23,697 nucleotides of DNA from a virus. Below, piece after piece: positions 17,290-23,697 of this stretch. The stretch covers positions 1 through 23,697 of the IMG/VR virus record IMGVR_UViG_3300010885_050101; one strand, written 5' to 3'. Within the stretch, counting starts at the first letter, position 1. Each line of letters opens with the position of its first letter. Below the pieces are notes generated by a model. It was not told the DNA's origin. It did not search any database and saw nothing but the letters and a program-made list of their open reading frames with translations. The position numbers were made by a program, and so were the translations under genes.

Positions 17290-18143
17290 AAACAGTTGGT
17301 GCAGTTATTTTTGCTCAAAATAATTCATCCATTGACTATGTCAAACTGGCAATTTTTGCCGCGACTCAGGTAAAGACTTTTTTAAATATTCCCGTTAGTG
17401 TTATAACTGATTGTGCAGACTGGATGCTGTCAGCATATCCTAAAGAATCTATGATATTTGATCAAATTATTGAAATAGATTATGCACCCTCAAATAATCA
17501 AAAAAGATTTAACGATGGCACATTGTCTTCAAAATTTTTAGAATGGAAAAATCTAGATAGAAATTCAGTATTTGATTTAACACCGTATGATAGGACTCTG
17601 GTTATTGATAGCGATTATGTTATCAATTCTAACTCACTACTGGGAGCATTAGAATCTGATCATAACTTTCAAATATATAAAGACAGTTTTAGTTTATCGG
17701 CTTGGAGAGAAAACACTGAATTTATAAGAATAAATCAATACAGTATTCCTTTTTATTGGGCCACCGCGTTTGTTTTTGAAAAAACATTAGAAGTAAAATC
17801 TTTTTTTGATATTATTGATTATATTAAATCTAATTGGCAATATTTTAGAACACTGTACAGTATAGAAGTTGCTACATTTAGGAACGATTTTGCTTTCAGT
17901 ATTGCAATTCATCTCATGAACGCAAAAACATCAGGTATATTTGCACATGAATTGCCAGGAAAAATGTTGTATATTTCTGATAGAGATTTATTAATATCTA
18001 TCAAAGATGGTAAAATGAAATTTTTAGTTGAAAAAGAAAACCACCTAGGAGAGTATACTGCGGCGTCGTTGAATGACACTGATGTTCATGTTATGAATAA
18101 ACTCAGCCTCACTAGATTCATTGATGGAGGTTCAGGTGTCTAA
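17286..18143 (+). CDS. GT-A-like glycosyltransferase, paralogue A (DSD motif)
   Basis: 285 residues, starting in an ATGA overlap with the previous gene. The N-terminus is a beta-strand nucleotide-sugar-binding type (MKTVGAVIFAQNNSSIDYVK), followed by PVSVITDCADWML and a strand ending LVIDSDYVI, with DSD at residues 108-110. That position and context match the metal-binding DxD motif of GT-A glycosyltransferases, closest in look to the GT8-like group. The next gene is a clear paralogue (AQNN...DYVK near the start, DAD at the same place). The reaction would be transfer of a sugar from a nucleotide sugar, with divalent metal, in the host cytoplasm. Donor and acceptor are unknown. The second half (residues about 150-285) is less characteristic. 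The fold assignment is inferred from motifs; the enzyme could be inactive or have a structural role. Confidence 0.6.
   Translation: MKTVGAVIFAQNNSSIDYVKLAIFAATQVKTFLNIPVSVITDCADWMLSAYPKESMIFDQIIEIDYAPSNNQKRFNDGTLSSKFLEWKNLDRNSVFDLTPYDRTLVIDSDYVINSNSLLGALESDHNFQIYKDSFSLSAWRENTEFIRINQYSIPFYWATAFVFEKTLEVKSFFDIIDYIKSNWQYFRTLYSIEVATFRNDFAFSIAIHLMNAKTSGIFAHELPGKMLYISDRDLLISIKDGKMKFLVEKENHLGEYTAASLNDTDVHVMNKLSLTRFIDGGSGV
18126..18130 (+). promoter_or_regulatory. Shine-Dalgarno GGAGG fixing a GTG start
   Basis: GGAGG lies five bases before GTG 18136, inside the end of the preceding coding sequence. TTG 18121 and ATG 18124 are also in frame but are upstream of or overlap the ribosome site. The GTG start also gives a protein beginning MSKGFVVLAQNN, which aligns with the start of the upstream paralogue. 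Confidence 0.72.
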
Positions 18144-18978
18144 AGGATTTGTAGTTCTTGCTCAGAATAATAAAAATGTTGATTACGTCAAACAAGCCTA
18201 TGCACTGGCGTTGAGTATTAAGGCAACACAAAAAAATGTAGCAAACATATCATTGGTTACCAATAATAGAGTTCCAAAAGAATACAAATCAGTATTTGAT
18301 AAAATTATTCCAATTCCCTTCAATGACGATGCAAAAAAAACACAATGGAAAATTGAAAATCGTTGGAAATTATATCATGCCAGTCCTTATTATGAAACCA
18401 TCGTGTTAGATGCAGATATGTTGCTGTTGGAAGACATTGGATTATGGTGGGATTATTGCGCCAATTTTGATATGCGTTTTTGTTCAAAAATCACAAATTA
18501 TAAGTTAGAGAAGGTGATTGATACTGTGCATCGCAAGACGTTTATAGCAAACAGCTTGCCCAATGTATATCATGCGTTGCATTACTTTAAAAAATCCGAA
18601 ACAGTTTCTGAATTTTATAAAATATTAGAATTTGTTGTAAACAACTGGGCATCATGCTTTGGCAAAGTAGCACCCAATGAATATCAAAATTGGCTAAGTA
18701 TGGATCTTGCTTGTGCAGTTGCAATAGAAATAGCTGGACTTCAAGACATAATTGATTCAAATTCTCCGTTGCAATTTACCCACATGAAATCTCCTATTCA
18801 AGGCTGGACCATAACTCCAGAAAGCTGGCAAGATATGATTTCTCATTATCTTACTTCAACAGGAAATTTAGTAGTTGGAAATATTGCTCAGGGCAAGTTA
18901 TTTCACTATGTGGAAAAGAACTTTATAACAGCCACGTTGTTAACAGAATTAGAGGAGTTGGCAAGTGGCAAGTCCTAA
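18136..18978 (+). CDS. GT-A-like glycosyltransferase, paralogue B (DAD motif)
   Basis: 280 residues from GTG 18136, chosen because of GGAGG at 18126-18130; it overlaps the upstream gene by eight bases. The opening MSKGFVVLAQNNKNVDYVKQ mirrors the upstream paralogue. A SLVTNNRVP segment follows, then NRWKLYHASPYYETIVLDADML, with DAD at residues 92-94 as the likely metal and nucleotide-sugar site. This arrangement (NRW.L...SPY..TIVLDAD.L) resembles GT8-like and related phage glycosyltransferases more closely than the first copy does. The C-terminal half contains tryptophan-rich segments (NNWASCFGKVAPNEYQNW, MKSPIQGW) that could shape an acceptor site. Donor sugar and acceptor are unknown. Likely works together with the neighbouring genes on one glycan or one virion protein, which is an inference from operon structure. 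Confidence 0.65.
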   Translation: MSKGFVVLAQNNKNVDYVKQAYALALSIKATQKNVANISLVTNNRVPKEYKSVFDKIIPIPFNDDAKKTQWKIENRWKLYHASPYYETIVLDADMLLLEDIGLWWDYCANFDMRFCSKITNYKLEKVIDTVHRKTFIANSLPNVYHALHYFKKSETVSEFYKILEFVVNNWASCFGKVAPNEYQNWLSMDLACAVAIEIAGLQDIIDSNSPLQFTHMKSPIQGWTITPESWQDMISHYLTSTGNLVVGNIAQGKLFHYVEKNFITATLLTELEELASGKS

Positions 18979-19558
18979 ACTATACGCATATTTTGATATT
19001 GATACAGGTAATTTGCTTGCGTTTTCCAACGAACTACGAAGCGAATATGAATACAAAATAGAAGTAACAAAAGAACAATATCATCGATTTGTCAGTGGTA
19101 TTGAAAAATTTTCTGACTGGGTAATTTGTAGAACAAAAAATGTAGATTATGAGTTTGAATTAGTTCAAAAAGAAAATCAGAGCATGCTTTTTAAAAATAG
19201 TTTGCTTGAAAAAATTACAAACAATAGCTCTGATCTTGCAACAGAATTAACAATTCATTTAGATGCTTTTAAAAAAGTTTGGGTTTTTATCATTACTGAT
19301 GAATTTAGACAACGCATTTACGATGAAAATCACATTTCAGGTATACGTTATAAACATGTAGAATTTTATATCACTGCATCAAGTGATCCCAACATGTTGA
19401 TACAGCAAGTGATAATTGATATTCAACAACTAATACAAGACAAAACATCTATACCGTTTGTGTCTGAACACGAATTAGATATCAAAAAAATCAATATTTT
19501 TACAAGAAATCCATTTTTCTCGTACAGCATACAAGAGTGGAGGGAAACAAATGAGTAA
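18965..19558 (+). CDS. Unknown protein between two glycosyltransferase pairs (197 residues)
   Basis: Starts at GTG 18965, with GAGGAG (18952-18957) seven bases upstream, and overlaps the previous gene by 14 bases; its stop overlaps the next start (ATGAGTAA). It begins MASPKLYAYFDIDTGNLLAF and has a middle segment with KKVWVFIITDEFRQRIYDEN, then QQVIIDIQQLIQDKTSIPF. The composition is that of a soluble mixed alpha/beta protein. There is no DxD motif in a GT-like context, no signal peptide and no membrane segment. The N-terminus (tolerant of FDIDTGN, EYKIEVTKEQY) looks like small structural or tail-associated phage proteins, but I cannot name a family. Its place inside the cassette suggests a shared function. 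Confidence 0.62.
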   Translation: MASPKLYAYFDIDTGNLLAFSNELRSEYEYKIEVTKEQYHRFVSGIEKFSDWVICRTKNVDYEFELVQKENQSMLFKNSLLEKITNNSSDLATELTIHLDAFKKVWVFIITDEFRQRIYDENHISGIRYKHVEFYITASSDPNMLIQQVIIDIQQLIQDKTSIPFVSEHELDIKKINIFTRNPFFSYSIQEWRETNE

Positions 19559-20450
19559 CATTATCAAAGTTATAGAACAGGACATCGTATTTCTCAGCTA
19601 CGATGAACCCAACGCTGAAAAAAATTATGCAGATTTATGCAACAAAGTGCCTTGGGCCAAACGTGTACACGGAGTCAAAGGATCAGATGCCGCACACAAA
19701 GCCTGCGCCGCATTAAGTGATACTGAATATTTTGTCACAGTGGACGCTGACAATATTATTGATCCCAAATTTTTGGAAGTTGAAATAGACATTGATGCAT
19801 TGGGGTTAACTGCTAATCATGTGTTTAGTTGGTGCGGTCGAGTGCATGTTAACGGACTCATGTATGGTAATGGCGGATTAAAAATGTGGACCCGCAAATT
19901 TGTCAACAACATGCGCACACATGAAAATTCAGATCCTGCTGATACCAAAGGGTTGGTTGAATTTTGCTTTGACGATAACTACTATCAATTCAATGATAAC
20001 TACAGTGAAAGTTTTACTAATGCAACTCCGTTTCAAGCATGGAGAGCAGGATTCCGAGAAGGTGTGAAAATGTCATTGGAGCAAGGTGCCAAAACCGCAG
20101 ACCTGCGATCAGTTTGGTGGCAAAATTACGATAGATTGCTGATTTGGTGTAATGTTGGTGCGGATGTGGAAAACGGATTATGGAGCATGTACGGTGCTAG
20201 AGAAGGTGCATATCTTACCAATTGTACAGATTGGGATTATGCAAATGTACGTGACTTTGAATGGTTAACTAATCAGTGGAAAACCAAATACAGCAAGATC
20301 ACAAATAAAATGTTACCATACGAAATAATGGGACTAGGCGAAACATTACGTCATGAGTGCGGATTAGAACTAGCAGATTTAGATTCTAATGGCAGTAAAT
20401 TTTTTAAAACAGTTTACAATAATTCTCCAAGAATCATTAGGAGAAGATAA
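19551..20450 (+). CDS. Phage glycosyltransferase-like protein with one W-x3-FRE module
   Basis: 299 residues; GGAGGG just upstream of the ATG. The N-terminal domain reads DIVFLSYDEPNAEKNYADLC, then KRVHGVKGSDAAHKACAAL and YFVTVDADN, with DAD at residues 65-67: a GT-A-like core (GT2-like in style) with a phage-specific YDEPNA/RVHGVKG signature that I recall from marine phage proteins. MYGNGGLKMW follows, a motif shared with the next gene (EYGYGGVKLL). The C-terminal part contains AWRAGFREGVKM...RLLIWCNVGAD...GAREGAY...DFEWLTNQW, a single copy of the module that is triplicated in the next gene. The predicted role is sugar transfer in the host cytoplasm, acceptor unknown. Strongly coupled to its neighbours, since its stop overlaps the next start (TAATG). 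Confidence 0.62.
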   Translation: MSNIIKVIEQDIVFLSYDEPNAEKNYADLCNKVPWAKRVHGVKGSDAAHKACAALSDTEYFVTVDADNIIDPKFLEVEIDIDALGLTANHVFSWCGRVHVNGLMYGNGGLKMWTRKFVNNMRTHENSDPADTKGLVEFCFDDNYYQFNDNYSESFTNATPFQAWRAGFREGVKMSLEQGAKTADLRSVWWQNYDRLLIWCNVGADVENGLWSMYGAREGAYLTNCTDWDYANVRDFEWLTNQWKTKYSKITNKMLPYEIMGLGETLRHECGLELADLDSNGSKFFKTVYNNSPRIIRRR

Positions 20451-21769
20451 TGTACGATATTGCGTTTCTATCATTCAATGAACCAAATGCAAATAATTTG
20501 TATTTTAAATTTTTAAAAAAAATTGCCAATCTTCCAAATAGGGTATACAGAATTCACGGAGTTCAGGGCATACATCAAGCTCATGTGGCCGCTGCCAAAC
20601 TTGCATCAACCAGCATGTTTTGGGTTGTTGATGCGGATGCAGATGTATTACCCAATTTTAAATTTGATACAAAACTGGACCCTAGCGAAGAAGACATTGT
20701 ACATGTGTGGAGAAGCAAGAATCCTATAAATGACTTGGAGTATGGTTACGGAGGTGTTAAACTATTACCAACAAATTTAACATTGAACATGGACACGAGT
20801 TCGCCGGATATGACAACTAGTATATCGCCTAGATTTAAATCCGTGCCCCAGGTATCAAATATAACAGCGTTTAACACAGATGAATTGACCACATGGCGTA
20901 GTGCTTTTAGAGAATGTGTGAAACTGGCTAGTGGTTTGATTTTTGGGCAGATAAGTCAAGAAACTGAAAAAAGATTAAATGTTTGGAAATACAATTTTAA
21001 TGATAAACCTTTTGCTGAATATGCAAGAGGCGGTGCAAGTGCAGGTGAATGGTACGGCATAGCACACAAAAATAATCCTGAAGCATTGTTTAAAATCAAC
21101 GATTATGAATGGTTAGAGATTGAGTTTGGAAAACACATTATCATGTTTCCTGATTTGTACCCCACTGATGCACAAACACTTAAACACGTATGTCTTGAAC
21201 GCGAACGCGAACGTGAACGCGAACGTGAACGCGAACGTGAACGCGAACTCGAATCATTGGAGGTAAATTTTACAATAGAACAAATTAATCGATGGAAAGA
21301 TGCTTTTAGAGAAGCTGCCAACACTAATGATGCGGCCCGGTTAGATACATTACTGCATAGAGGAATTGATGAATATTCTCGTGGCGGTGCGAGTGCGGGA
21401 AATTGGTGGAGAGAAACATATCAAGACGACCCGGAAAAAATGCAACAGATTACCAATGATAGATTTTTGGTTGAGGAGTTTTACTGGCATGTTGAAAATT
21501 ATCCATTAGAACAATTTCGACCAGATCCGCTCATATGCTGGAGAAGTGCTTTTAGAGAAGCTGCCAATACCACTGATGCGGCCCAATTAGACGATTTGCT
21601 GTATCGAGGAATTGATGAATATGCTCGTAGTGGTGCAAGTGCAGGCAAATGGTGGGGAGAAACTTATCGAGACAATGCAGAAAAAATGCAACAAATTACC
21701 GATGATAAATTTCTAGAAGGGGAGTTTTACTGGCATATTGAAAACAACCCAGTGGAGCAATTCAAGTGA
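20450..21769 (+). CDS. Glycosyltransferase-like protein with triplicated C-terminal modules and an (ER)8 linker
   Basis: 439 residues; AGGAGA precedes the TAATG start. Residues 1-110 are homologous to the previous gene: FLSFNEPNANN, YRIHGVQGIHQAHVAAAKLA, WVVDADADV (DAD 61-63) and EYGYGGVKLLP. Module 1 starts at W149 (WRSAFRECVKL...AEYARGGASAGEWYG...DYEWLEIEF) and matches the C-terminal part of the previous protein. Residues 250-265 are (Glu-Arg)8. Module 2 (W282-C363) and module 3 (W364-K439) are shortened to about 80 residues and are direct tandem copies, 55 of 76 residues identical by my count. The GT core looks intact, but whether the extra modules add acceptor binding, make a multivalent structural protein or merely accumulate is unknown. 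The stop lies inside the 3' end of convergent thyX. Confidence 0.65.
   Translation: MYDIAFLSFNEPNANNLYFKFLKKIANLPNRVYRIHGVQGIHQAHVAAAKLASTSMFWVVDADADVLPNFKFDTKLDPSEEDIVHVWRSKNPINDLEYGYGGVKLLPTNLTLNMDTSSPDMTTSISPRFKSVPQVSNITAFNTDELTTWRSAFRECVKLASGLIFGQISQETEKRLNVWKYNFNDKPFAEYARGGASAGEWYGIAHKNNPEALFKINDYEWLEIEFGKHIIMFPDLYPTDAQTLKHVCLERERERERERERERERELESLEVNFTIEQINRWKDAFREAANTNDAARLDTLLHRGIDEYSRGGASAGNWWRETYQDDPEKMQQITNDRFLVEEFYWHVENYPLEQFRPDPLICWRSAFREAANTTDAAQLDDLLYRGIDEYARSGASAGKWWGETYRDNAEKMQQITDDKFLEGEFYWHIENNPVEQFK
21197..21244 (+). repeat. Hexanucleotide microsatellite (GAACGY)8 coding (Glu-Arg)8
   Basis: Eight uninterrupted hexamers, with arginine codons in the order CGC CGC CGT CGC CGT CGC CGT CGC, so most of the tract has a 12-base super-period. 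That pattern suggests growth by slippage or unequal exchange in two-hexamer steps. The unit is a multiple of three, so length changes keep the frame. It encodes a highly charged linker, possibly helical, between module 1 and module 2. Confidence 0.95.
21293..21766 (+). repeat. Tandem duplication of an 82-codon module
   Basis: Copy 1 runs 21293-21538 (246 bases), copy 2 21539-21766 (228 bases, the last six codons missing). They remain very similar in DNA, for example TGCTTTTAGAGAAGCTGCCA and GGAATTGATGAATAT occur in both. This points to a fairly recent duplication. A longer, more divergent copy begins at 20894. Confidence 0.93.
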
Positions 21770-22424
21770 GATTTGTCATTAACGGGAATATTTCTGCAAT
21801 TACTTTTGCACAGGCAACTGCTACTTCTTGATGTTCTTTTTGTGTACCGTTAGCACTGCGTAGCTCAATGAAATGAATCCAACTGCGCAATGTACCATTC
21901 ATATAAAGTCTACTTTCAATCAGGCCTTCGGGTAATACAGCTCGAGCTTGTTCTTTTGCTATGCCGTTGGCAATGGCCCATTCGTACTCTCTTTTGGCAG
22001 CATATATGACTCGCTGTTGAGCTTGGTACCATTCATTTTGTAACAGTTGATCATCCACTGCGATGCTGTTCTGTCTATTTTTATCGTCTTGCAACCGTGC
22101 TTCTCTACATACAAACGATAGGTCTCGAGTAGGGTCAGCATATCGTTGACTGAATTCTTGGAAACTGAAACTTCTGTGTCGTAAGATTTGTCGGGCAATA
22201 TCTCTTGTTGTGGTGATTTCAATACAGGCGGAGACCATTTCAAGTGGGCTCCAGTGTTGGTGTTTGACCAAGTATCGTATGAGTTTTTCTGATGTGTCTG
22301 TGTTGAGTTGATTGGAGGGATTGCTGACACGGGCGCAATACGCAATGAGTTCTTGCGCATCTGCAAGACCCAAATTTCTAAATTCCGCTGTGGGTTGGGA
22401 ATAGGATAATAGCTGAACATTCAT
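21762..22424 (-). CDS. thyX: Flavin-dependent thymidylate synthase ThyX
   Basis: 220 residues, a usual length for the family. ThyX methylates dUMP to dTMP using methylenetetrahydrofolate, FAD and NADPH, supplying thymidylate for phage DNA synthesis in the host cytoplasm. The diagnostic RHRx7S motif is present: R82-H83-R84 followed by S92 in RHRSFSFQEFSQRY. Other family features are HQHWSPLEM (residues 55-63), the ISR-like ARVSNPSNQ at 31-39, and LPEGLIESRLYMNGTLRSW...FIELR near the C-terminus. No lesion is visible and it should be active. It is the last gene of the minus-strand operon, three bases after the upstream stop. Its end overlaps the convergent late gene by eight bases. As a nucleotide-metabolism gene it is expected to be early or middle, unlike the opposing late genes. 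Confidence 0.96.
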   Translation of the reverse strand: MNVQLLSYSQPTAEFRNLGLADAQELIAYCARVSNPSNQLNTDTSEKLIRYLVKHQHWSPLEMVSACIEITTTRDIARQILRHRSFSFQEFSQRYADPTRDLSFVCREARLQDDKNRQNSIAVDDQLLQNEWYQAQQRVIYAAKREYEWAIANGIAKEQARAVLPEGLIESRLYMNGTLRSWIHFIELRSANGTQKEHQEVAVACAKVIAEIFPLMTNLT

Positions 22425-22427
22425 TAT

Positions 22428-22748
22428 TTATAACTTCTTTTTCTTTAAGAATTTCTGTGTTGATTTTACAATATCTTTTTTAACACGTTCAGTATCAAGT
22501 TTAAAATCAATATTATCAATGGAATCTTCGTAAGTTTTTACAAGCTCACGAAGATTCAATTCAAAACTAGGCCATCCTTCGTTACGAGTGACTGTAGTTA
22601 CTTTGATTTCCCACGTTTTACCATCTTTAAAATTAACCAAAACTGAATGCAAATACCCAAGAGGTAATACGTTGAGTTTTACTTCGCCAAATATTTCGGG
22701 CCAATGTTCAATGATTTCTTTGGGAAAGATTTTTCCCTTGGACATCAT
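22428..22748 (-). CDS. Conserved phage hypothetical protein (106 residues)
   Basis: Two adjacent ATG codons (22748 and 22745) overlap the stop of the upstream gene (ATGA), with no clear ribosome site, so translation is likely coupled. The sequence KGKIFPKEIIEHWPEIFGEV, then LNVLPLGYLHSVLVNFKDGKTWEIKV is a pattern I recall from T4-like marine phages, always as a hypothetical protein. The C-terminus is very basic (STQKFLKKKKL), which might mean nucleic acid contact, but that is inference. No membrane segment or enzymatic motif. Confidence 0.75.
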   Translation of the reverse strand: MMSKGKIFPKEIIEHWPEIFGEVKLNVLPLGYLHSVLVNFKDGKTWEIKVTTVTRNEGWPSFELNLRELVKTYEDSIDNIDFKLDTERVKKDIVKSTQKFLKKKKL

Positions 22749-23356
22749 TTTTGTTTTTTAGTCGGCACTAAATCTTCAGCAAGTCTACGGAAGTTTGCGG
22801 CTTCTTTAGCCAACTTATCAGCTTGGCTACGATACAATTTAGCCTGTGCTTCTGGGCTTGAATCCGCAACAGCTTCCACTTCGTTAACAGATGATGATGT
22901 TGTTTTTGTAACATTGCTTTCTGCTGGTTTAGCATTTGGAGTTTCTGCTTGTTTAGCATCAGGTATATTTGATTTAACAGACAGATCGTCAATTGCTACA
23001 CCACGTTGCTCTGCAATAACTTGATTAAGTTCCGACAACAGAATTGATACAGATGTTGTTGGTTGCATTTCAACTTGATCTGTTGAAATTTTAATCAATT
23101 TGCCTTGTGTATGCAATGCTGAAAGCATGACGCTACCATCCGGAAAATTGCCTCTTGCCAATGCATCTGCAAACTCATGAGCATCTTGTCCAGTTGTGCT
23201 TTCCACTAGATTTATAATAGCATCATGATAACTGTCTGGTAAATTTTCTGTTGGTACAATCAAGCAGTTATATGCATCGCCAGGCAGTGTACGATATGCC
23301 ACAACGCATTTCTTGTTGGTAGATTTTACTCTACCTACGTGTTTAAGTTCAGCCAT
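22745..23356 (-). CDS. Conserved phage hypothetical protein with C-terminal coiled coil (203 residues)
   Basis: Starts at ATG 23356, four codons into the overlap with the upstream gene's end; AAGGA lies about ten bases upstream. The N-terminal domain (residues 1-130) reads MAELKHVGRVKSTNKKCVVA, then YRTLPGDAYNCLIVPTENLP, ALARGNFPDGSVMLSALHTQ and LLSELNQVIAEQRGV. I recall this pattern in T4-like marine phages without a function. A low-complexity link (NIPDAKQAETPNAKPAES) joins it to a likely coiled coil (SPEAQAKLYRSQADKLAKEA to FRRLAEDLV, residues about 170-195). It is soluble, with no known motif. Position in an operon with thyX only hints at an early or middle role. Confidence 0.78.
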   Translation of the reverse strand: MAELKHVGRVKSTNKKCVVAYRTLPGDAYNCLIVPTENLPDSYHDAIINLVESTTGQDAHEFADALARGNFPDGSVMLSALHTQGKLIKISTDQVEMQPTTSVSILLSELNQVIAEQRGVAIDDLSVKSNIPDAKQAETPNAKPAESNVTKTTSSSVNEVEAVADSSPEAQAKLYRSQADKLAKEAANFRRLAEDLVPTKKQK

Positions 23357-23585
23357 TTTGTTTTTGTCCTTCAGCTTGTTTAGCCACTTGATCTAAAAAA
23401 GCTGTTAATTTTGTATAAGTTTGACCAACCGCTGTCATTTCATTTGGTTTAAATGCACCGCGTGAACTGGCAATGTCGATGATAACTTTCATTGCATTTA
23501 AATCGTTGATAGTTAAATCATTTGGATTTTCTGCTGGAGCTTCGTTTTGTGGTAGCTCTTGGTTTGGTTGTACGGATTCAGTCAT
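23349..23585 (-). CDS. Small conserved phage hypothetical protein (78 residues)
   Basis: The frame could start at 23609, but ATG 23585 is chosen because AAGGAGAT (23596-23589) sits three bases before it. The N-terminus is proline- and glutamate-rich and probably disordered (MTESVQPNQELPQNEAPAEN). Then a compact helical segment follows: NDLNAMKVIIDIASSRGAFK and PNEMTAVGQTYTKLTAFLDQ. I recall the latter from T4-like marine phages as a hypothetical protein. Its TGA overlaps the next start, so the two are coupled. Function unknown. Confidence 0.78.
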   Translation of the reverse strand: MTESVQPNQELPQNEAPAENPNDLTINDLNAMKVIIDIASSRGAFKPNEMTAVGQTYTKLTAFLDQVAKQAEGQKQNG

Positions 23586-23588
23586 AGT

Positions 23589-23596
23589 ATCTCCTT
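23589..23596 (-). promoter_or_regulatory. Strong Shine-Dalgarno AAGGAGAT
   Basis: A near-perfect anti-16S match three bases before ATG 23585, read on the minus strand. It decides the start of the 78-residue protein, and is stronger than any ribosome site further down this operon, where starts overlap the preceding stops. Confidence 0.8.
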
Positions 23597-23615
23597 CGGT
23601 TAAGTACATAGTTAA

Positions 23616-23696
23616 TTATCTCGTTTCCAAAAGCGGACAGGCAATCCTGAAGAAACTTAATTCTTTTTCGCTTTCAAAACCAATTCGTGTGTTATG
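23616..23696 (-). CDS. C-terminal end of a gene entering from beyond the right edge
   Basis: On the minus strand a frame is open from the window edge to a TAA at 23618-23616: 26 codons reading HNTRIGFESEKELSFFRIAC then PLLETR. The stop lies 30 bases before the next gene's ATG, the tight spacing usual for this operon, and no other explanation for the stretch is apparent. Too short to identify; it could be chance. Confidence 0.45.
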   Translation of the reverse strand, partial: HNTRIGFESEKELSFFRIACPLLETR

Positions 23697-23697
23697 C

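Noticed and set aside
21197-21244. Short regular repeats, considered as a CRISPR array or regulatory iterons.
   Set aside because: The units are six bases with no spacers and lie in frame within a coding sequence; a microsatellite explains them.
21103-21324. Minus-strand frame with a long Ser-Arg run.
   Set aside because: It is only the antisense reading of the (GAACGY)8 tract in the 439-residue gene, which has homology support on the plus strand.
21959-22420. Second minus-strand frame of 153 codons overlapping thyX.
   Set aside because: It is out of frame with thyX, whose RHRx7S motif and full-length similarity settle the coding frame.
22425-22432. TATAAATA on the minus strand, an exact T4 late -10 octamer, directly before the thyX ATG.
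   Set aside because: It overlaps the stop codon of the upstream gene and touches the thyX start, so a transcript would begin inside thyX and lack its ribosome site. Likely chance in AT-rich DNA.

Overview
The window looks like part of the late structural region of a large T4-like myovirus of the marine or freshwater (cyanophage or pelagiphage) type. The grounds are the very long beta-rich virion proteins, tandem fibre genes sharing an N-terminal module, a tail-collar tip domain, the late-promoter octamer NATAAATA in front of three gene groups, a phage ThyX, and tight packing of AT-rich genes. The host cannot be named: there are no photosynthesis genes, tRNAs or other host markers. All family calls are from memory of motifs; no search was run.

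Plus strand, 1-16615: virion and adhesion genes. The window opens inside a giant structural protein (more than 2350 residues). A 204-residue structural protein follows. Then come three fibre paralogues (707, 560 and 491 residues) with one shared N-terminal module and three different C-terminal ends: a collar domain with an HxH motif, a tip of unknown type, and an ADLAE/VSANP domain. Next are two more paralogues. One is 293 residues and nearly all shared module. The other is 863 residues and carries the same module followed by three Calx-beta-like repeats and a DUF4214-like C-terminal segment. NATAAATA octamers lie before the 204-residue gene, the third fibre gene and the 863-residue gene; an AT-rich stem-loop sits just before the last of these.

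Plus strand, 16624-21769: a small orphan gene, then a compact block in which start and stop codons overlap at nearly every junction. It holds a 116-residue unknown protein, two paralogous GT-A-like glycosyltransferases (DSD and DAD motifs), a 197-residue unknown protein, and a second, unrelated-looking pair of glycosyltransferase-like proteins (both DAD). The last gene is the most unusual object here. After its GT-like N-terminus it carries three copies of a W-x3-FRE...GASAG module, with a (GAACGY)8 microsatellite coding for (Glu-Arg)8 between copies 1 and 2; copies 2 and 3 are direct tandem duplicates. Placement right after the fibre genes suggests, without proving, that the block glycosylates virion fibres or host-surface sugars.

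Minus strand, 23696-21762: an operon running toward the late genes. It has the C-terminal end of one probable gene, three small conserved-looking phage proteins joined by overlapping start and stop codons, and thyX (flavin-dependent thymidylate synthase). ThyX and the last plus-strand gene converge and overlap by 8 bp with no terminator between them. No stretch over 300 bases lacks a gene.
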